From: an uncultured Clostridia bacterium
GTDB taxonomy: Bacteria; Bacillota; Clostridia; TANB77; CAG-508
Reading direction: 5' to 3'
Length of the DNA: 38,245 bases
Assembly: GCA_947627935.1 (NCBI GenBank)
Contig: CANQXY010000011.1
Coordinates: forward strand, 1-38,245
Below the pieces are notes generated by a model, which did not search any database, was not told the origin of the DNA, and saw only the letters and a program-made list of their open reading frames with translations. A program made the position numbers and the translations under genes. Shown piece by piece: positions 26,598 to 35,725 of this stretch (positions are counted from its first letter, which is position 1; every line of letters begins with the position of its first letter).

Positions 26598-27707
26598 ATG
26601 AGTATAGAATCAGATTTAAGAAAAGATGGAATTCAAGTAACTGAGAAACTAGACATTTCAATTGTAAATAATATTGCAGAGAGCATTGCTAATAAGTTAT
26701 GCTCTACTTTTCCTGAGTTTAATTTAAATTCTACAGACTTGTTCTTGCGTCTATCTAGAATTGATATGTATAAAGCAAAAATGCCAAATGGTATGTCTGA
26801 AGCTAACTATTTTTACAAAAACTCATCTATATATTTTAATGAAGATATTCCAAATGAAGATTTAGAAGAATTTGCTATACATGAGTGCATTCATTATCTT
26901 CAAGAAATTAAAGATGAAAAAAATTCCCTTATTAAACTTGGACAATGTGATTTTACAGAATTTAAAGTATATGGTATGGGATTAAATGAAGCTGCAGTTC
27001 AATTAATGACTTCAAAAATTATAGGAATACAAAAAGATAGTGTAAAATATTATGGTATTAATTTTTCTACTACAAGTCCATCATATTATCCTGTTGAATG
27101 CGCTTTAGTAGAACAAATGGCTTATTTAGTAGGATATAATACACTTTTTGAAAGTACACTTTTTAGCACAAATGAATTTAAAGAAAAATTTGCATCTTCA
27201 ACATCTGAAAAAGTCTTTTTAGCAATTCAAAATGCAATAGATACTATACTTTATGCAGAAGAAGATATTATTAAATTAAATAATAAACTTCAAGAAATCG
27301 ATGATAGAAATAAAAAAACAGATAATATTATTAAAAAGATAGATAAAAACAAAGAAAAAATAGCATTAACGTTTTTAAGAACTCAAAACCTTATAATATC
27401 AAGTTATTTTGATGCTGAATTTAATAAAATATTCAATTTAGACAAATTAGAAAACTATAGAAATAAATTAACTAAATTTAAAGATTATATAGGAACTGCA
27501 GAAGGTTATACTTTTTATAATGATTACTATATTAATAAAATGGAAGATTTAGAAGAAAAATACAATATTTTAGAAAATGGTGGCTTAGAAACTGCTATAT
27601 ATAAAATAGAATCTAAAGAAAATAAATTTTTAAAATTTTTACATACTATAAAAAATTTTTTCTTAAAAAAAACGAAAATTACACAATATAATTATAAAAA
27701 AGGATAA
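26598..27707 (+). CDS. Putative zinc metallopeptidase-like protein (HExxH), family not recognised
   Basis: A 369-residue protein I cannot place in a named family. The ATG at 26598 has AAGGAG 8 nt upstream; the earlier in-frame ATG overlaps the -10 region. Residues 95-99 read HECIH, a canonical HExxH zinc motif, followed 31 residues later by E131 in LNEAAVQLM, a candidate third ligand. The N-terminal half is thus zincin-like. Residues about 215-260 are charged, Lys/Glu/Asp-rich and likely coiled coil, and the last 25 residues are strongly basic with phenylalanines (FLKFLHTIKNFFLKKTK), possibly a membrane or nucleic-acid contact. No signal peptide, so it is probably cytoplasmic. Single-gene unit between leuS and convergent udg, with terminators on both sides. 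Confidence 0.75.
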   Translation: MSIESDLRKDGIQVTEKLDISIVNNIAESIANKLCSTFPEFNLNSTDLFLRLSRIDMYKAKMPNGMSEANYFYKNSSIYFNEDIPNEDLEEFAIHECIHYLQEIKDEKNSLIKLGQCDFTEFKVYGMGLNEAAVQLMTSKIIGIQKDSVKYYGINFSTTSPSYYPVECALVEQMAYLVGYNTLFESTLFSTNEFKEKFASSTSEKVFLAIQNAIDTILYAEEDIIKLNNKLQEIDDRNKKTDNIIKKIDKNKEKIALTFLRTQNLIISSYFDAEFNKIFNLDKLENYRNKLTKFKDYIGTAEGYTFYNDYYINKMEDLEEKYNILENGGLETAIYKIESKENKFLKFLHTIKNFFLKKTKITQYNYKKG

Positions 27708-27734
27708 AGAATCAGAATTTCTCTGATTCTTTTA
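27708..27734. terminator. Terminator between the HExxH gene and udg
   Basis: AGAATCAG/CTGATTCT stem (27708-27715 with 27723-27730) followed by TTTATTAT on the plus strand. On the minus strand TTTATCC then a longer T-run follows, so weak bidirectional use is possible. Confidence 0.75.
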
Positions 27735-27748
27735 TTATATTTATATAT

Positions 27749-28303
27749 TTAAAACTGATTATATTTCTCCATTACTAACTTTAAATCTTTAATAAAATCT
27801 ATTTTTTTAGTTTCATCTCTAAGTAATGCTGCAGGATGCCATGTCGGCATATATAATATATCTTTCTTTTCTATCCATTTTCCTCTACTTGATGTAATAT
27901 TATATTCTTTTCCAAGTATATTTTTTAAACTAACACTTCCAAGCAATACTATTATTTTGGGCTTAACTAACATAACTTGATTTCTCAAATAATTTAAACA
28001 AGCCTGTGCCTCATCTTCTTCTGGATTTCTATTTGAAGGTGGTCTACATTTTACTATATTTGCTATATAAACCTCTTGCCTATTTATTCCTACAATTTCA
28101 AATGCCATATTCATGAGTTTACCTGCTTTTCCTACGAAAGGCTGTCCTTGCATATCTTCGTCTGCCCCTGGTCCTTCTCCAATAAACATTATATCTGCAT
28201 TTTTATTGCCTGTCCCAAAAACAATATTATTTCTTCCTTTATATAATTTACATCTATTACAATTTTTTATTGATTCTTCTAATTCTTCCCATGTATCAAA
28301 CAT
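27749..28303 (-). CDS. Uracil-DNA glycosylase, family 4 (Fe-S)
   Basis: Excises uracil from DNA in base-excision repair. The 184-residue protein has the family-4 hallmarks: C15 and C18 (NCNRCKL), C86 (IVKCRPP) and C102 (AQACLNY) as Fe-S cluster ligands, the active-site loop [20 protein letters not shown], and the [11 protein letters not shown] uracil/DNA-binding motif near the C-terminus. The family also includes enzymes active on other deaminated bases. It is the last gene of a leftward set ogg - addB - pgeF - ldcA - udg, only 9 bp after ldcA. Confidence 0.94.
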   Translation of the reverse strand: MFDTWEELEESIKNCNRCKLYKGRNNIVFGTGNKNADIMFIGEGPGADEDMQGQPFVGKAGKLMNMAFEIVGINRQEVYIANIVKCRPPSNRNPEEDEAQACLNYLRNQVMLVKPKIIVLLGSVSLKNILGKEYNITSSRGKWIEKKDILYMPTWHPAALLRDETKKIDFIKDLKLVMEKYNQF

Positions 28304-28312
28304 TATTTACTC

Positions 28313-29233
28313 CTATTTTACACAATTTTCTAATAATTTTATTTTTATATCTTTTGATGTATCTATTCTTGCTTTTGTTCCGATTGGTATTACTGTTTTT
28401 TTCTCAATATGACCAAAGTTATTTGATTTTATAATTGGAAAATCATATTCATTGCCTAATGTATCTAAAATTATTTCTTCTAATTTCATACCATTTTCAT
28501 ATTCATAATTTCCAATCCATAAACCTTTTATTTTATCAAATACTCCATTTTGCTTCATAAAATATAAATGATTACTAACTAAAGAAGGTTCTGTTTCAAT
28601 ACCTAATTCTTCTAAAAATAAAATTTTATCTTTAAAGTCTATTTCATATTTACCTGAAACTATACCTCTAGTTAATGTTAAATTTCCTCCAATTAATTTT
28701 CCTTCTGCTATACCTTCTTTTATTGACCTATAACCACTTTCTTCTTCTCCAAATTCTAAACTAAGCCCTTCAAATCTTTTTAATGCTTCTTTATAGCTAT
28801 AATCTGTTTCGTCTGTTGCTATTGTTTTAAAATTAGTAGAACTAAAAGTCACAAGCCCTGTCTTTTGACTAATTATATTTGTAAGTGATGTAATATCACT
28901 ATATCCACAAATTATTTTAGGATTTTCTTTTATTATATTAAAATCTAAATAATCAAAAACTGAATTAGAGTTTTGTCCACCTTTAGCACACCATATCATT
29001 TTTATATCTTTTCTTGAAAACATTTTATTAATATCTTCTGCTTTTTCTTTAGCAGTTGCTGAATATCCATTTGTATTTGAAAATAAATTTTTTGAAAACT
29101 CTACTATAAAACCATCATTTTCTAAAATTTCTTTTGCCTTTTTTATTTCTTCTATATTATCTCCAATTATGGGATTAGATGGAGCAACTACTCCTATTTT
29201 ATCTCCTACTTTTAATCTTTCAGGAATTATCAT
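28313..29233 (-). CDS. ldcA: Muramoyltetrapeptide (LD-) carboxypeptidase, S66 family
   Basis: Serine peptidase that removes the terminal D-Ala from tetrapeptide muropeptides in cell-wall recycling. A 306-residue protein with the S66 start [22 protein letters not shown], the segment [19 protein letters not shown], nucleophile S112 in [16 protein letters not shown], and the C-terminal catalytic-His region [20 protein letters not shown]. Related MccF proteins cleave microcin-type peptides, so a detoxifying role is the main alternative. Its ATG overlaps the pgeF stop by 4 bp (ATGA), implying translational coupling. Confidence 0.9.
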   Translation of the reverse strand: MIIPERLKVGDKIGVVAPSNPIIGDNIEEIKKAKEILENDGFIVEFSKNLFSNTNGYSATAKEKAEDINKMFSRKDIKMIWCAKGGQNSNSVFDYLDFNIIKENPKIICGYSDITSLTNIISQKTGLVTFSSTNFKTIATDETDYSYKEALKRFEGLSLEFGEEESGYRSIKEGIAEGKLIGGNLTLTRGIVSGKYEIDFKDKILFLEELGIETEPSLVSNHLYFMKQNGVFDKIKGLWIGNYEYENGMKLEEIILDTLGNEYDFPIIKSNNFGHIEKKTVIPIGTKARIDTSKDIKIKLLENCVK

Positions 29234-30081
29234 TTACCTTCTCCCTTCAATTCAATAAGTGCAGTAGCAAGTCCATATCCTTCTTTTTCTACTCTAAATG
29301 AATGAATTAAATTAGAATTACAAACACTACAAATACCGCTATCTATAATATTTTCTTCTTTTAATCCTATTTCTTTTAGTATTATTTTATTTATTAAAAC
29401 AGTATCTATGTTCCATTTATTATTTTGTTTATTTTCTTTTATGATTTCATCTATTTGTTTAAGATGTTTAAATTTGTTAAAAAACATATCTTTTACTGGC
29501 TCATCAACTTCAAAGTGACATTTTCTAATACTAGGAGCTATACAACATATAATGTTTTTTACATTACAATTAAACTCATCTTTCATTTTTTTAACTGCTT
29601 CTAAAGATATTTCTTGAAGAGTTCCTTTCCATCCTGAATGCACATTTGCTATAACTTTATTTACTGGATCAAAAAACAATAGTAAAATACAATCTGCATT
29701 TGTTGTAGATAATATTAAATTTTCTTTATTTGTAACTAATCCATCTGTAGCATTATATTTTTCTAAATTAAAGTCTGGAGCACTAATATTAATTTTTTTA
29801 TCCACAATTTGTACATTTTTTGTGTGTTCTTGATTAGTCTTTACCAAATTAATATAATTTGTATCAATAGCACTACATAATTTTTTATAATCATTAACTG
29901 CCTTATCATATTCTTCTTTTGATAAGCTTTCTTTATTTGCTTTTGCTGTTCTAAAATTTACATTTTTTCCTAAGCTATAAGCATGATTTAAAATATCTTT
30001 ATATTCTAGTAGTCTTCTAAATTGTAGATATTCTATTTCACCTTTTTTTACATGAATAACATTTTCGTTTGATAAATCCAT
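29230..30081 (-). CDS. pgeF: Peptidoglycan editing factor PgeF (YlmD/YfiH, laccase-domain) family
   Basis: A 283-residue protein of the Cu-oxidase_4 family (YfiH/YlmD), whose E. coli member removes wrong L-Ser from the muropeptide precursor. The metal and catalytic residues are present: H86 (QEHTKN), C131 (TNADCILL), H148 (VHSGWKGT) and H189 (RKCHFEVDEPV). The 17-residue spacing of C131/H148 equals that of the E. coli pair. Coupled to ldcA by a 4-bp overlap and placed 8 bp after addB. Annotations such as polyphenol oxidase or purine-nucleoside phosphorylase exist for the family; a wall-editing role fits the ldcA neighbour best. Confidence 0.88.
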   Translation of the reverse strand: MDLSNENVIHVKKGEIEYLQFRRLLEYKDILNHAYSLGKNVNFRTAKANKESLSKEEYDKAVNDYKKLCSAIDTNYINLVKTNQEHTKNVQIVDKKINISAPDFNLEKYNATDGLVTNKENLILSTTNADCILLLFFDPVNKVIANVHSGWKGTLQEISLEAVKKMKDEFNCNVKNIICCIAPSIRKCHFEVDEPVKDMFFNKFKHLKQIDEIIKENKQNNKWNIDTVLINKIILKEIGLKEENIIDSGICSVCNSNLIHSFRVEKEGYGLATALIELKGEGK

Positions 30082-30089
30082 TTTCCCTC

Positions 30090-33000
30090 CTAATCATTTT
30101 TAACCTTTTTTTCTATATCTTTCATTACTTCATCTTTTTGTTTTTTAGTAATTTTATTAAATTTGTTATCACAAAATCCCGGGTTAAAAGAACATATTGA
30201 TTTATAACTACAATAACTACAAGGTGTATCTCCATCTTTATTATATGGTTTTATATTTATATTTCCAGAATATATTTCTTTAGCTATCTCTTTTATAGTT
30301 ATATTTATAAATTTTTGTAAATTTTCAAATTCTTCTTTTGTTACTCCATTTGTTCTTTTATCACTTATATTTCCTGATTTATCTATGTATGCTGGAATTA
30401 AATTAGAACTACCAAATTCTAATTTTTTATCATGCATTTTAATTACTTTTACATCTGCTAAAATTAGACCTTTCATTTTGAAATTTGCTTTTATCTTTTC
30501 TTCAAGTTCTTCATTAGTTATTTTTTTATCTGCTTTTATTATTTGTTCTAGTAAGCTAAAATATAATACTCCAGATGGCATTAAATCTTCTATTGTACAA
30601 ATAGCATCCATATATGTAAGTAATTGTATTTGAAGCCCTGCATATACTTCATTTAAATCTATATTCTTAGCTGATGATTTATAATCTATTATTCTTAAAT
30701 ATTTTCCATCTTCACCTTTTGCAATATCTATTCTATCTATTTTTCCTGTAATTTCTACTTTTTTACCATCATCTAAATCTAAAAGTATTGGTCTATATTT
30801 TCCTTTTTCAGAAAATTCCACTTCTGTTCCTAAAACATCAAAATCACTTTCAGTTAGTGTTTGAATTATATATTTCATAGCTTTAACTATTATTCTTTTT
30901 AACCTTATTACTAATGCCTTATATCTTGCCGTTGATGTAAATATATAATTCTTACTTAATTTTAATTTTTCTTCTATTATTTTATCTACAATATCTTTTA
31001 TTTTTTTATCATCTATATCTTCTAATCTTATTTGATTTTCTTTTATATATTCAAAAAACTCATCAATTACTTCATGCATAAAAGTTCCCGTATTAAGAGT
31101 TCTAACTTTTAATTCTTCTTTTTCTTTTAGATTTAACCCATATTTTAGATAATATGAAAATGGGCATCTTCTATATTGTTCTAATTTAGAAATACTTGTT
31201 TTTAATTTTTTTCCATATAGTTTATTTATATTTTCTTCATTTATATTTTCTGGCATATTTGTATAATTTAAGCCTTTTAAATCTTTTAATATTCTAGATT
31301 TATATTCATCATCTTTTTTATAATATTCATAAATCTCATACCAAATATCTTCTATATCTTTATCATATCTTAAATTATTTATATTTTCTAAAAGTAATTC
31401 ATATCCTTGTCTTTTATTTAATATATCTTTATTTTCTAAAATCAAATCACTTTCTTCTATTAATTTTGGAAATATTTTTTTAATTTTATTTATTAATATT
31501 GATGGTCTTAAAGATTTTCCATCTATATCTGATTGATTATATGATAAAAATATTTTTTCTTCTGCTGTTGAAAATATTTTATATATATTAAAATTATCTT
31601 CATATAAACTTTCTAAAGTTGTTTTAGCAAGTTCTATTCCATCTTGTTTTAGTTTTTCTCTGTCTAAATCATTTAAAAATCCTTCATCTTTTTTTGCATT
31701 TTGGAATACTCCATCATTTAAACCAATTATATATGTAGCTTTTACCTTATGGCTTCTAGATCTATCTACATCTCCAATTATTACTTGGTCTTGAGTTTCG
31801 GGAATTTTACCAAGTTCACTATTTTTTAATCCAATTTTGAAAATTTGAACAAATTTATCTATAGTTATTTTATCATCTTTAAATATTATTGCTATATCAT
31901 CTAATACACTCATAATTATATTTAAAGTAAGTACATATTCATTTGCATATTCAATTAAATTTTGATTTTCAAACTCTACAATTTTCTGACTTATCTTTGA
32001 TTCTATGTTTTGGTTAATTAAGAAATTATATAAATTAACACATATACTTTCTGCATCTTTTTTATTATCTATATTTTCTTTTAACTCTAATAATGGATTT
32101 ACTATTTGTTTTCTTATCTCATTTAAGTTATCAATTTTTTGTTTATCTTCCTCATTTTCATATCCATATATAAAATCATTTTTCCATTTATCTTTTTGTA
32201 TTCCATATTTTATAACATAATTTTCTAATTCAAATATCTTATCTTGATCAATTTCTAAAAATCCTGATTTTATATAATTAAACATTGCTTTGTATGACCA
32301 ATTTTTTGAAAATACATCTAGTATACTTAAAACATATTTTACTATTGCATTCTGATTTAAATCTTTTTTTTCATCAATAAATACAGGTATATCATATTTT
32401 TCAAATATAGCCTTAATTAAATTTGAATATGTGTCTATATTTTTAGTAATAACTGATATATCTTTATATCTATATTCATTTGTTTTTATAAGTTTTACTA
32501 CTTGTCTAGCAACTTCTTCTATTTCAGAATAAGGATCTTTTGCTAAAAACAATCTAATATTTTCTACTTTTTCTTCATATTTTTTATAATTATTTTTATA
32601 TAAATTATCTTCTAAATGGATAAGTTCTAAGTTTTTAAATCTTTTTACTACTTCTAAATTAATCTTTTGTATTTTAATATTTTCTTTTTCTGCTAAATCT
32701 ATTATTTTTGATATTGTTATTTTATTTGTATAATATATATCTGTTTCTGGTATTGTATTTAAATTTAAATGATTACTACAAATTGTTATATTAACTTCTT
32801 TTGCTATTTTAAGTAATTTTCTTATTATTTCATACTCTTGACTCGTAAATCCCACAAATTCATCAATATATATTATGCTATCTTTAAACATATCTGATTT
32901 ATCTATTTTTTCAGATAACATTGTTAGTAAATCTGTTTCATCTATGTATTTATTTTGAATATGTTCTTGAAAATCTTTATAAATTAAATTTATATCTTGT

Positions 33001-33449
33001 AATTTAGTTTTTAAATACTCATCCTCTTGGTTTTTAATTTCTTCTTCTAAATTTTCTACTAAAATATTATGTTTTTTTAGCTCACTTATTGCATTTATAG
33101 CTATGTCAACATTATCATCAGATTTTCCTAAAAACTTTAGTTTTTTATTTTGTTTGTTTAATATACTATATATAAGCATTGCTTTACCAGTCTTTGATAA
33201 TGTTTCTCTCTTTATTCCACCTACTTCTGATAAAATTCTATATGCCATTCTATTAAATGTTATAACTTCTGCATTTAATACTGCTTCATTTCCTATTGCT
33301 TCCATAAGTTTTTTTTCAGCAGTAAATGAAAATTGTTCTGGAGTTATTATATATATTTTATTTTCTTTTTTTACTAAATCTGATACTTCTTTAAAGCAAA
33401 AATCGCTTTTTCCTGTTCCAGATTTTCCATATATTATTTTTAAACTCAT
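30090..33449 (-). CDS. addB: ATP-dependent nuclease/helicase subunit AddB
   Basis: A 1119-residue subunit of the AddAB enzyme that processes double-strand breaks for RecA. N-terminal Walker A YGKSGTGKSD (K14). Long helicase-like body. The C-terminal nuclease domain contains RIIDYKSSAKNIDL near residue 930, the usual metal-binding nuclease motif. The Fe-S cluster cysteines are split: one in YRRCPFSYYLKYG and three in PCSYCSYKSIC and FNPGFC at the end. The length fits clostridial AddB. The partner addA normally lies directly downstream; here the next gene is pgeF and no addA is in the window. Starts 8 bp after ogg. Confidence 0.94.
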   Translation of the reverse strand: MSLKIIYGKSGTGKSDFCFKEVSDLVKKENKIYIITPEQFSFTAEKKLMEAIGNEAVLNAEVITFNRMAYRILSEVGGIKRETLSKTGKAMLIYSILNKQNKKLKFLGKSDDNVDIAINAISELKKHNILVENLEEEIKNQEDEYLKTKLQDINLIYKDFQEHIQNKYIDETDLLTMLSEKIDKSDMFKDSIIYIDEFVGFTSQEYEIIRKLLKIAKEVNITICSNHLNLNTIPETDIYYTNKITISKIIDLAEKENIKIQKINLEVVKRFKNLELIHLEDNLYKNNYKKYEEKVENIRLFLAKDPYSEIEEVARQVVKLIKTNEYRYKDISVITKNIDTYSNLIKAIFEKYDIPVFIDEKKDLNQNAIVKYVLSILDVFSKNWSYKAMFNYIKSGFLEIDQDKIFELENYVIKYGIQKDKWKNDFIYGYENEEDKQKIDNLNEIRKQIVNPLLELKENIDNKKDAESICVNLYNFLINQNIESKISQKIVEFENQNLIEYANEYVLTLNIIMSVLDDIAIIFKDDKITIDKFVQIFKIGLKNSELGKIPETQDQVIIGDVDRSRSHKVKATYIIGLNDGVFQNAKKDEGFLNDLDREKLKQDGIELAKTTLESLYEDNFNIYKIFSTAEEKIFLSYNQSDIDGKSLRPSILINKIKKIFPKLIEESDLILENKDILNKRQGYELLLENINNLRYDKDIEDIWYEIYEYYKKDDEYKSRILKDLKGLNYTNMPENINEENINKLYGKKLKTSISKLEQYRRCPFSYYLKYGLNLKEKEELKVRTLNTGTFMHEVIDEFFEYIKENQIRLEDIDDKKIKDIVDKIIEEKLKLSKNYIFTSTARYKALVIRLKRIIVKAMKYIIQTLTESDFDVLGTEVEFSEKGKYRPILLDLDDGKKVEITGKIDRIDIAKGEDGKYLRIIDYKSSAKNIDLNEVYAGLQIQLLTYMDAICTIEDLMPSGVLYFSLLEQIIKADKKITNEELEEKIKANFKMKGLILADVKVIKMHDKKLEFGSSNLIPAYIDKSGNISDKRTNGVTKEEFENLQKFINITIKEIAKEIYSGNINIKPYNKDGDTPCSYCSYKSICSFNPGFCDNKFNKITKKQKDEVMKDIEKKVKND

Positions 33450-33457
33450 TTCTTAGT

Positions 33458-34330
33458 TTATGCTCCTTCTTCTCTTCTCCAATAAAATAAATATTGTTGT
33501 GCTAGTCCTGCTAAGTTACCAAATTTTTCTTGTGCAATTTTCTCTATTTGTTTTTTATTTACTTTTGTTTCATCAGGATTCTTTATATATAAATCATTTA
33601 TAACTCTTCTTACCCAAACATCTATTGGAAATACTTCAAATCTTTTTAATGTAGAAAATAGTAAAATACAATCTGCAACTTTTGGTCCAACTCCTGATAA
33701 TTTCAATAATTCTTCTCTTACTAAAATTGTATCTTTTTCCTTTTGTAGATTTTCTAAATCTATTTTTTTATCTAAAACCACATGTGTTGTTTCATATAAT
33801 CTTACATCTCTAAACCCTAATCCCAATTTTCTATACTCTTGTATTGTTACATTTTTAAGTTCTTCTGGTGTTGGAAAAGTATAATATTTTTCATTATTCC
33901 ATATAATCTCTTTTCCAAAATTTTTAGATAATCTTTCTATAATTCCTTTAATTCTTGGAATATTATTGTTTGCAGATATTATAAAAGATATAATAGTTTC
34001 CCATAAATCTTGATTTAAAATTCTAATTCCATTTCCATATTTTATACTTAAATTTACATTTTCATCTACTTTTGATAACTGCATTTTTATTTTTTCATAA
34101 TCTCTATTTAAATCAAAATAATCTGTTACTATATCTTTTAAATTATCTTCACACATACCTGTAAATATTATTTTTTGATTTTGTTTTTTTACATTTATAA
34201 CACCTTGTTTTATTACACCTGTATAACTTCCATCAATTTGTTTATTCCATCTAAAACATTGCCCACATTCAAATATATGAGCAAGTTCAAATGAATTACA
34301 ATTTTCTAATATATATTTTTGTTTTTTCAT
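33458..34330 (-). CDS. 8-oxoguanine DNA glycosylase (OGG family)
   Basis: Removes 8-oxoguanine and has AP-lyase activity. A 290-residue OGG1-like protein with an N-terminal domain (FECGQCFRWN) and helix-hairpin-helix glycosylase domain. Catalytic lysine K217 in LSGVGPKVADC and catalytic aspartate D237 in FPIDVWVRR are 20 residues apart, as in OGG1-type enzymes (19 in human). SANNNIPRIKGIIERL is the family core. AGGAG lies before ATG. It is the first gene of a leftward set with addB 8 bp later, so this operon joins oxidative base repair, break repair, wall editing and uracil repair. Confidence 0.93.
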   Translation of the reverse strand: MKKQKYILENCNSFELAHIFECGQCFRWNKQIDGSYTGVIKQGVINVKKQNQKIIFTGMCEDNLKDIVTDYFDLNRDYEKIKMQLSKVDENVNLSIKYGNGIRILNQDLWETIISFIISANNNIPRIKGIIERLSKNFGKEIIWNNEKYYTFPTPEELKNVTIQEYRKLGLGFRDVRLYETTHVVLDKKIDLENLQKEKDTILVREELLKLSGVGPKVADCILLFSTLKRFEVFPIDVWVRRVINDLYIKNPDETKVNKKQIEKIAQEKFGNLAGLAQQYLFYWRREEGA

Positions 34331-34357
34331 ATTAATTCTCCTAAATTTTCTAGCTAT

Positions 34358-34386
34358 ATTTTATCATAAGGTTGTATGTTTTTCAA
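34358..34386 (-). promoter_or_regulatory. Promoter of the ogg-addB operon
   Basis: On the minus strand, -35 TTGAAA (34381-34386), 17-bp spacer, -10 TAAAAT (34358-34363) with an extended -10 TGA. Its -35 is 2 bp away from the -35 of the divergent promoter. Confidence 0.75.
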
Positions 34387-34388
34387 TA

Positions 34389-34417
34389 TTGATTATTATG
34401 TAAATTTATGGTATAAT
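34389..34417 (+). promoter_or_regulatory. Promoter of the 94-residue orphan gene
   Basis: -35 TTGATT (34389-34394), 17-bp spacer, perfect TATAAT (34412-34417) with an extended -10 TGG. The leader holds two mutually exclusive short hairpins: ATCAC/GTGAT and ACAAAT/ATTTGT (about 34424-34445). Confidence 0.7.
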
Positions 34418-34482
34418 ATATTTATCACAAATATGGTGATTTGTAACTAATAGTTTTTTTGTAATTATGAAAGGAGCTTTTT

Positions 34483-34767
34483 ATGACATTAGAAAACTTT
34501 AATGAATTAGTTTTTGTTCATCGGCTATGCACATGGTTAGAAGAAAAAGGAATGACATATGAATATTTCTTCGATATTCTTGGAGAAACAATAGATCTTG
34601 TTTTTCCTTTACAAATAACAGAATTCTCTTGCCATGATGACTCATCATTTAGCTTTAAATGTAAAAGCGGAAATGTATCTTACTATATTACATTAGATTC
34701 AGATTCACTTTGTCCTAGAGGCATAGTCATTTCAAAAAAACATTGGTCAAACAAGATATTAATATAG
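34483..34767 (+). CDS. Unrecognised 94-residue protein
   Basis: I do not recognise it. The ATG at 34483 has AAAGGAGC 6 nt upstream. The protein starts MTLENFNELVFVHRLCTWLEEKGMTYEYFFD and looks soluble and acidic, with no signal peptide or membrane segment; the second half alternates polar and hydrophobic residues as in beta strands. It has three cysteines (HRLC, FSCHDD, KCKSG) plus one near the end (SLCPRG), too scattered to argue for a metal site. Single-gene unit with a near-consensus promoter and a strong terminator, divergent from ogg and convergent with yitT. Third of the short rightward units. Confidence 0.75.
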   Translation: MTLENFNELVFVHRLCTWLEEKGMTYEYFFDILGETIDLVFPLQITEFSCHDDSSFSFKCKSGNVSYYITLDSDSLCPRGIVISKKHWSNKILI

Positions 34768-34786
34768 TAATATTAATATTAATACC

Positions 34787-34823
34787 AAAAAGAATAATAG
34801 GAAAACTTCCTATTATTCTTTTT
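34787..34823. terminator. Bidirectional terminator shared by the 94-residue gene and yitT
   Basis: A 17-bp near-perfect stem (34787-34803 with 34807-34823), 3-nt loop, with A-rich and T-rich ends on both strands. The yitT stop codon (34813-34815) lies inside the stem. Confidence 0.9.
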
Positions 34824-35670
34824 TAAATCCTTCACCAAATACTTCTCTAGCATTTGATAAAATTATAAAACAATTTGGGTCTATTTTATTTGCTATTTCC
34901 TTTATTTTTGCAACATCTCCTCTAGGTGCTGCACAAACTAATACTAGTTTATCCTTTTTAGTGTACATACCTTTTCCATATAATCCTGTTACTCCTCTTT
35001 CAATGCTTTTTTCTATTTTTTGTGATATTTTTTCGCTTTTATCTGATATTATAAGTATTAATTTCGTAAAATATATACCTTCAAATACAATATCAATCAT
35101 TTTTCCATTTAAGTAAATTGCAATAGCTGAATATAGTCCTATTTCTATCTGTTTAAAGAAAAATACATTTAAAGAAATAATTATAATATCCATAATTACA
35201 ATAACTGTTCCCATTCTAATTTTTGGATTATATTTTCTAAGTATATTTGAAACTAAATCAGTACCTCCAGTAGAAGATTTTGATTTAAGTATTATTGAAG
35301 TTCCAATTCCTATAACTATTCCTCCATATATACATGCTAAAAATCTATCATTTGTTAATGGCTTAAATTTTTCAAAAAAATCTATAAAAACTGATAAACT
35401 TAATGTCCCTAATAAAGACTTTATAAAAAATTTCTTCCCTATTTTATATATTGCAATTAAAAATAAAGGAATATTAAGTGTTAAGATTACTATACCCATC
35501 GGTATATGCAATAAATAATATGCTATTGTTGCAATACCTGAAAAACCTCCTGATGATAATTGGTTTGGTAACAAAAAAAATGATATCCCTGCTGCCATTA
35601 TTGCAGATCCTAATATTGTGCCTAAAAATTCTAAAATGATATTTTTTATATTAATTTTACTAAAATCCAT
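34813..35670 (-). CDS. YitT family membrane protein
   Basis: A 285-residue integral membrane protein. It has five or six transmembrane segments in the first 180 residues (for example IILEFLGTILGSAIMAAGIS, LSSGGFSGIATIAYYL, GGTDLVSNILRKY), followed by the cytoplasmic DUF2179 domain (about 200-285: GVTGLYGKGMYTKKDKLVLVC). The function of this family is unclear. The chosen ATG is 35668-35670, with AGGTGA 5 nt upstream; an in-frame GTG at 35679 lies within that ribosome site. A 19-bp hairpin just upstream includes the ribosome site. It follows the radical SAM gene by 55 bp, so it may be its operon partner, with the hairpin acting between them. Confidence 0.88.
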   Translation of the reverse strand: MDFSKINIKNIILEFLGTILGSAIMAAGISFFLLPNQLSSGGFSGIATIAYYLLHIPMGIVILTLNIPLFLIAIYKIGKKFFIKSLLGTLSLSVFIDFFEKFKPLTNDRFLACIYGGIVIGIGTSIILKSKSSTGGTDLVSNILRKYNPKIRMGTVIVIMDIIIISLNVFFFKQIEIGLYSAIAIYLNGKMIDIVFEGIYFTKLILIISDKSEKISQKIEKSIERGVTGLYGKGMYTKKDKLVLVCAAPRGDVAKIKEIANKIDPNCFIILSNAREVFGEGFKKE

Positions 35671-35671
35671 A

Positions 35672-35714
35672 AAAATCACCTATATTACAATTATTTGTAA
35701 ATATAAGTGATTTT
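35672..35714 (-). promoter_or_regulatory. Long hairpin covering the yitT ribosome site
   Basis: On the minus strand the arms AAAATCAC-TTATATT-(T)-ACAA and TTGT-AATATAG-GTGATTTT pair over 19 bp with one bulged base and a 4-nt loop. The AGGTGA ribosome site of yitT is in the 3' arm, so it would be masked. It can be read as a translational attenuator or a terminator of the upstream gene. Confidence 0.5.
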
Positions 35715-35725
35715 ATACTTAAATA

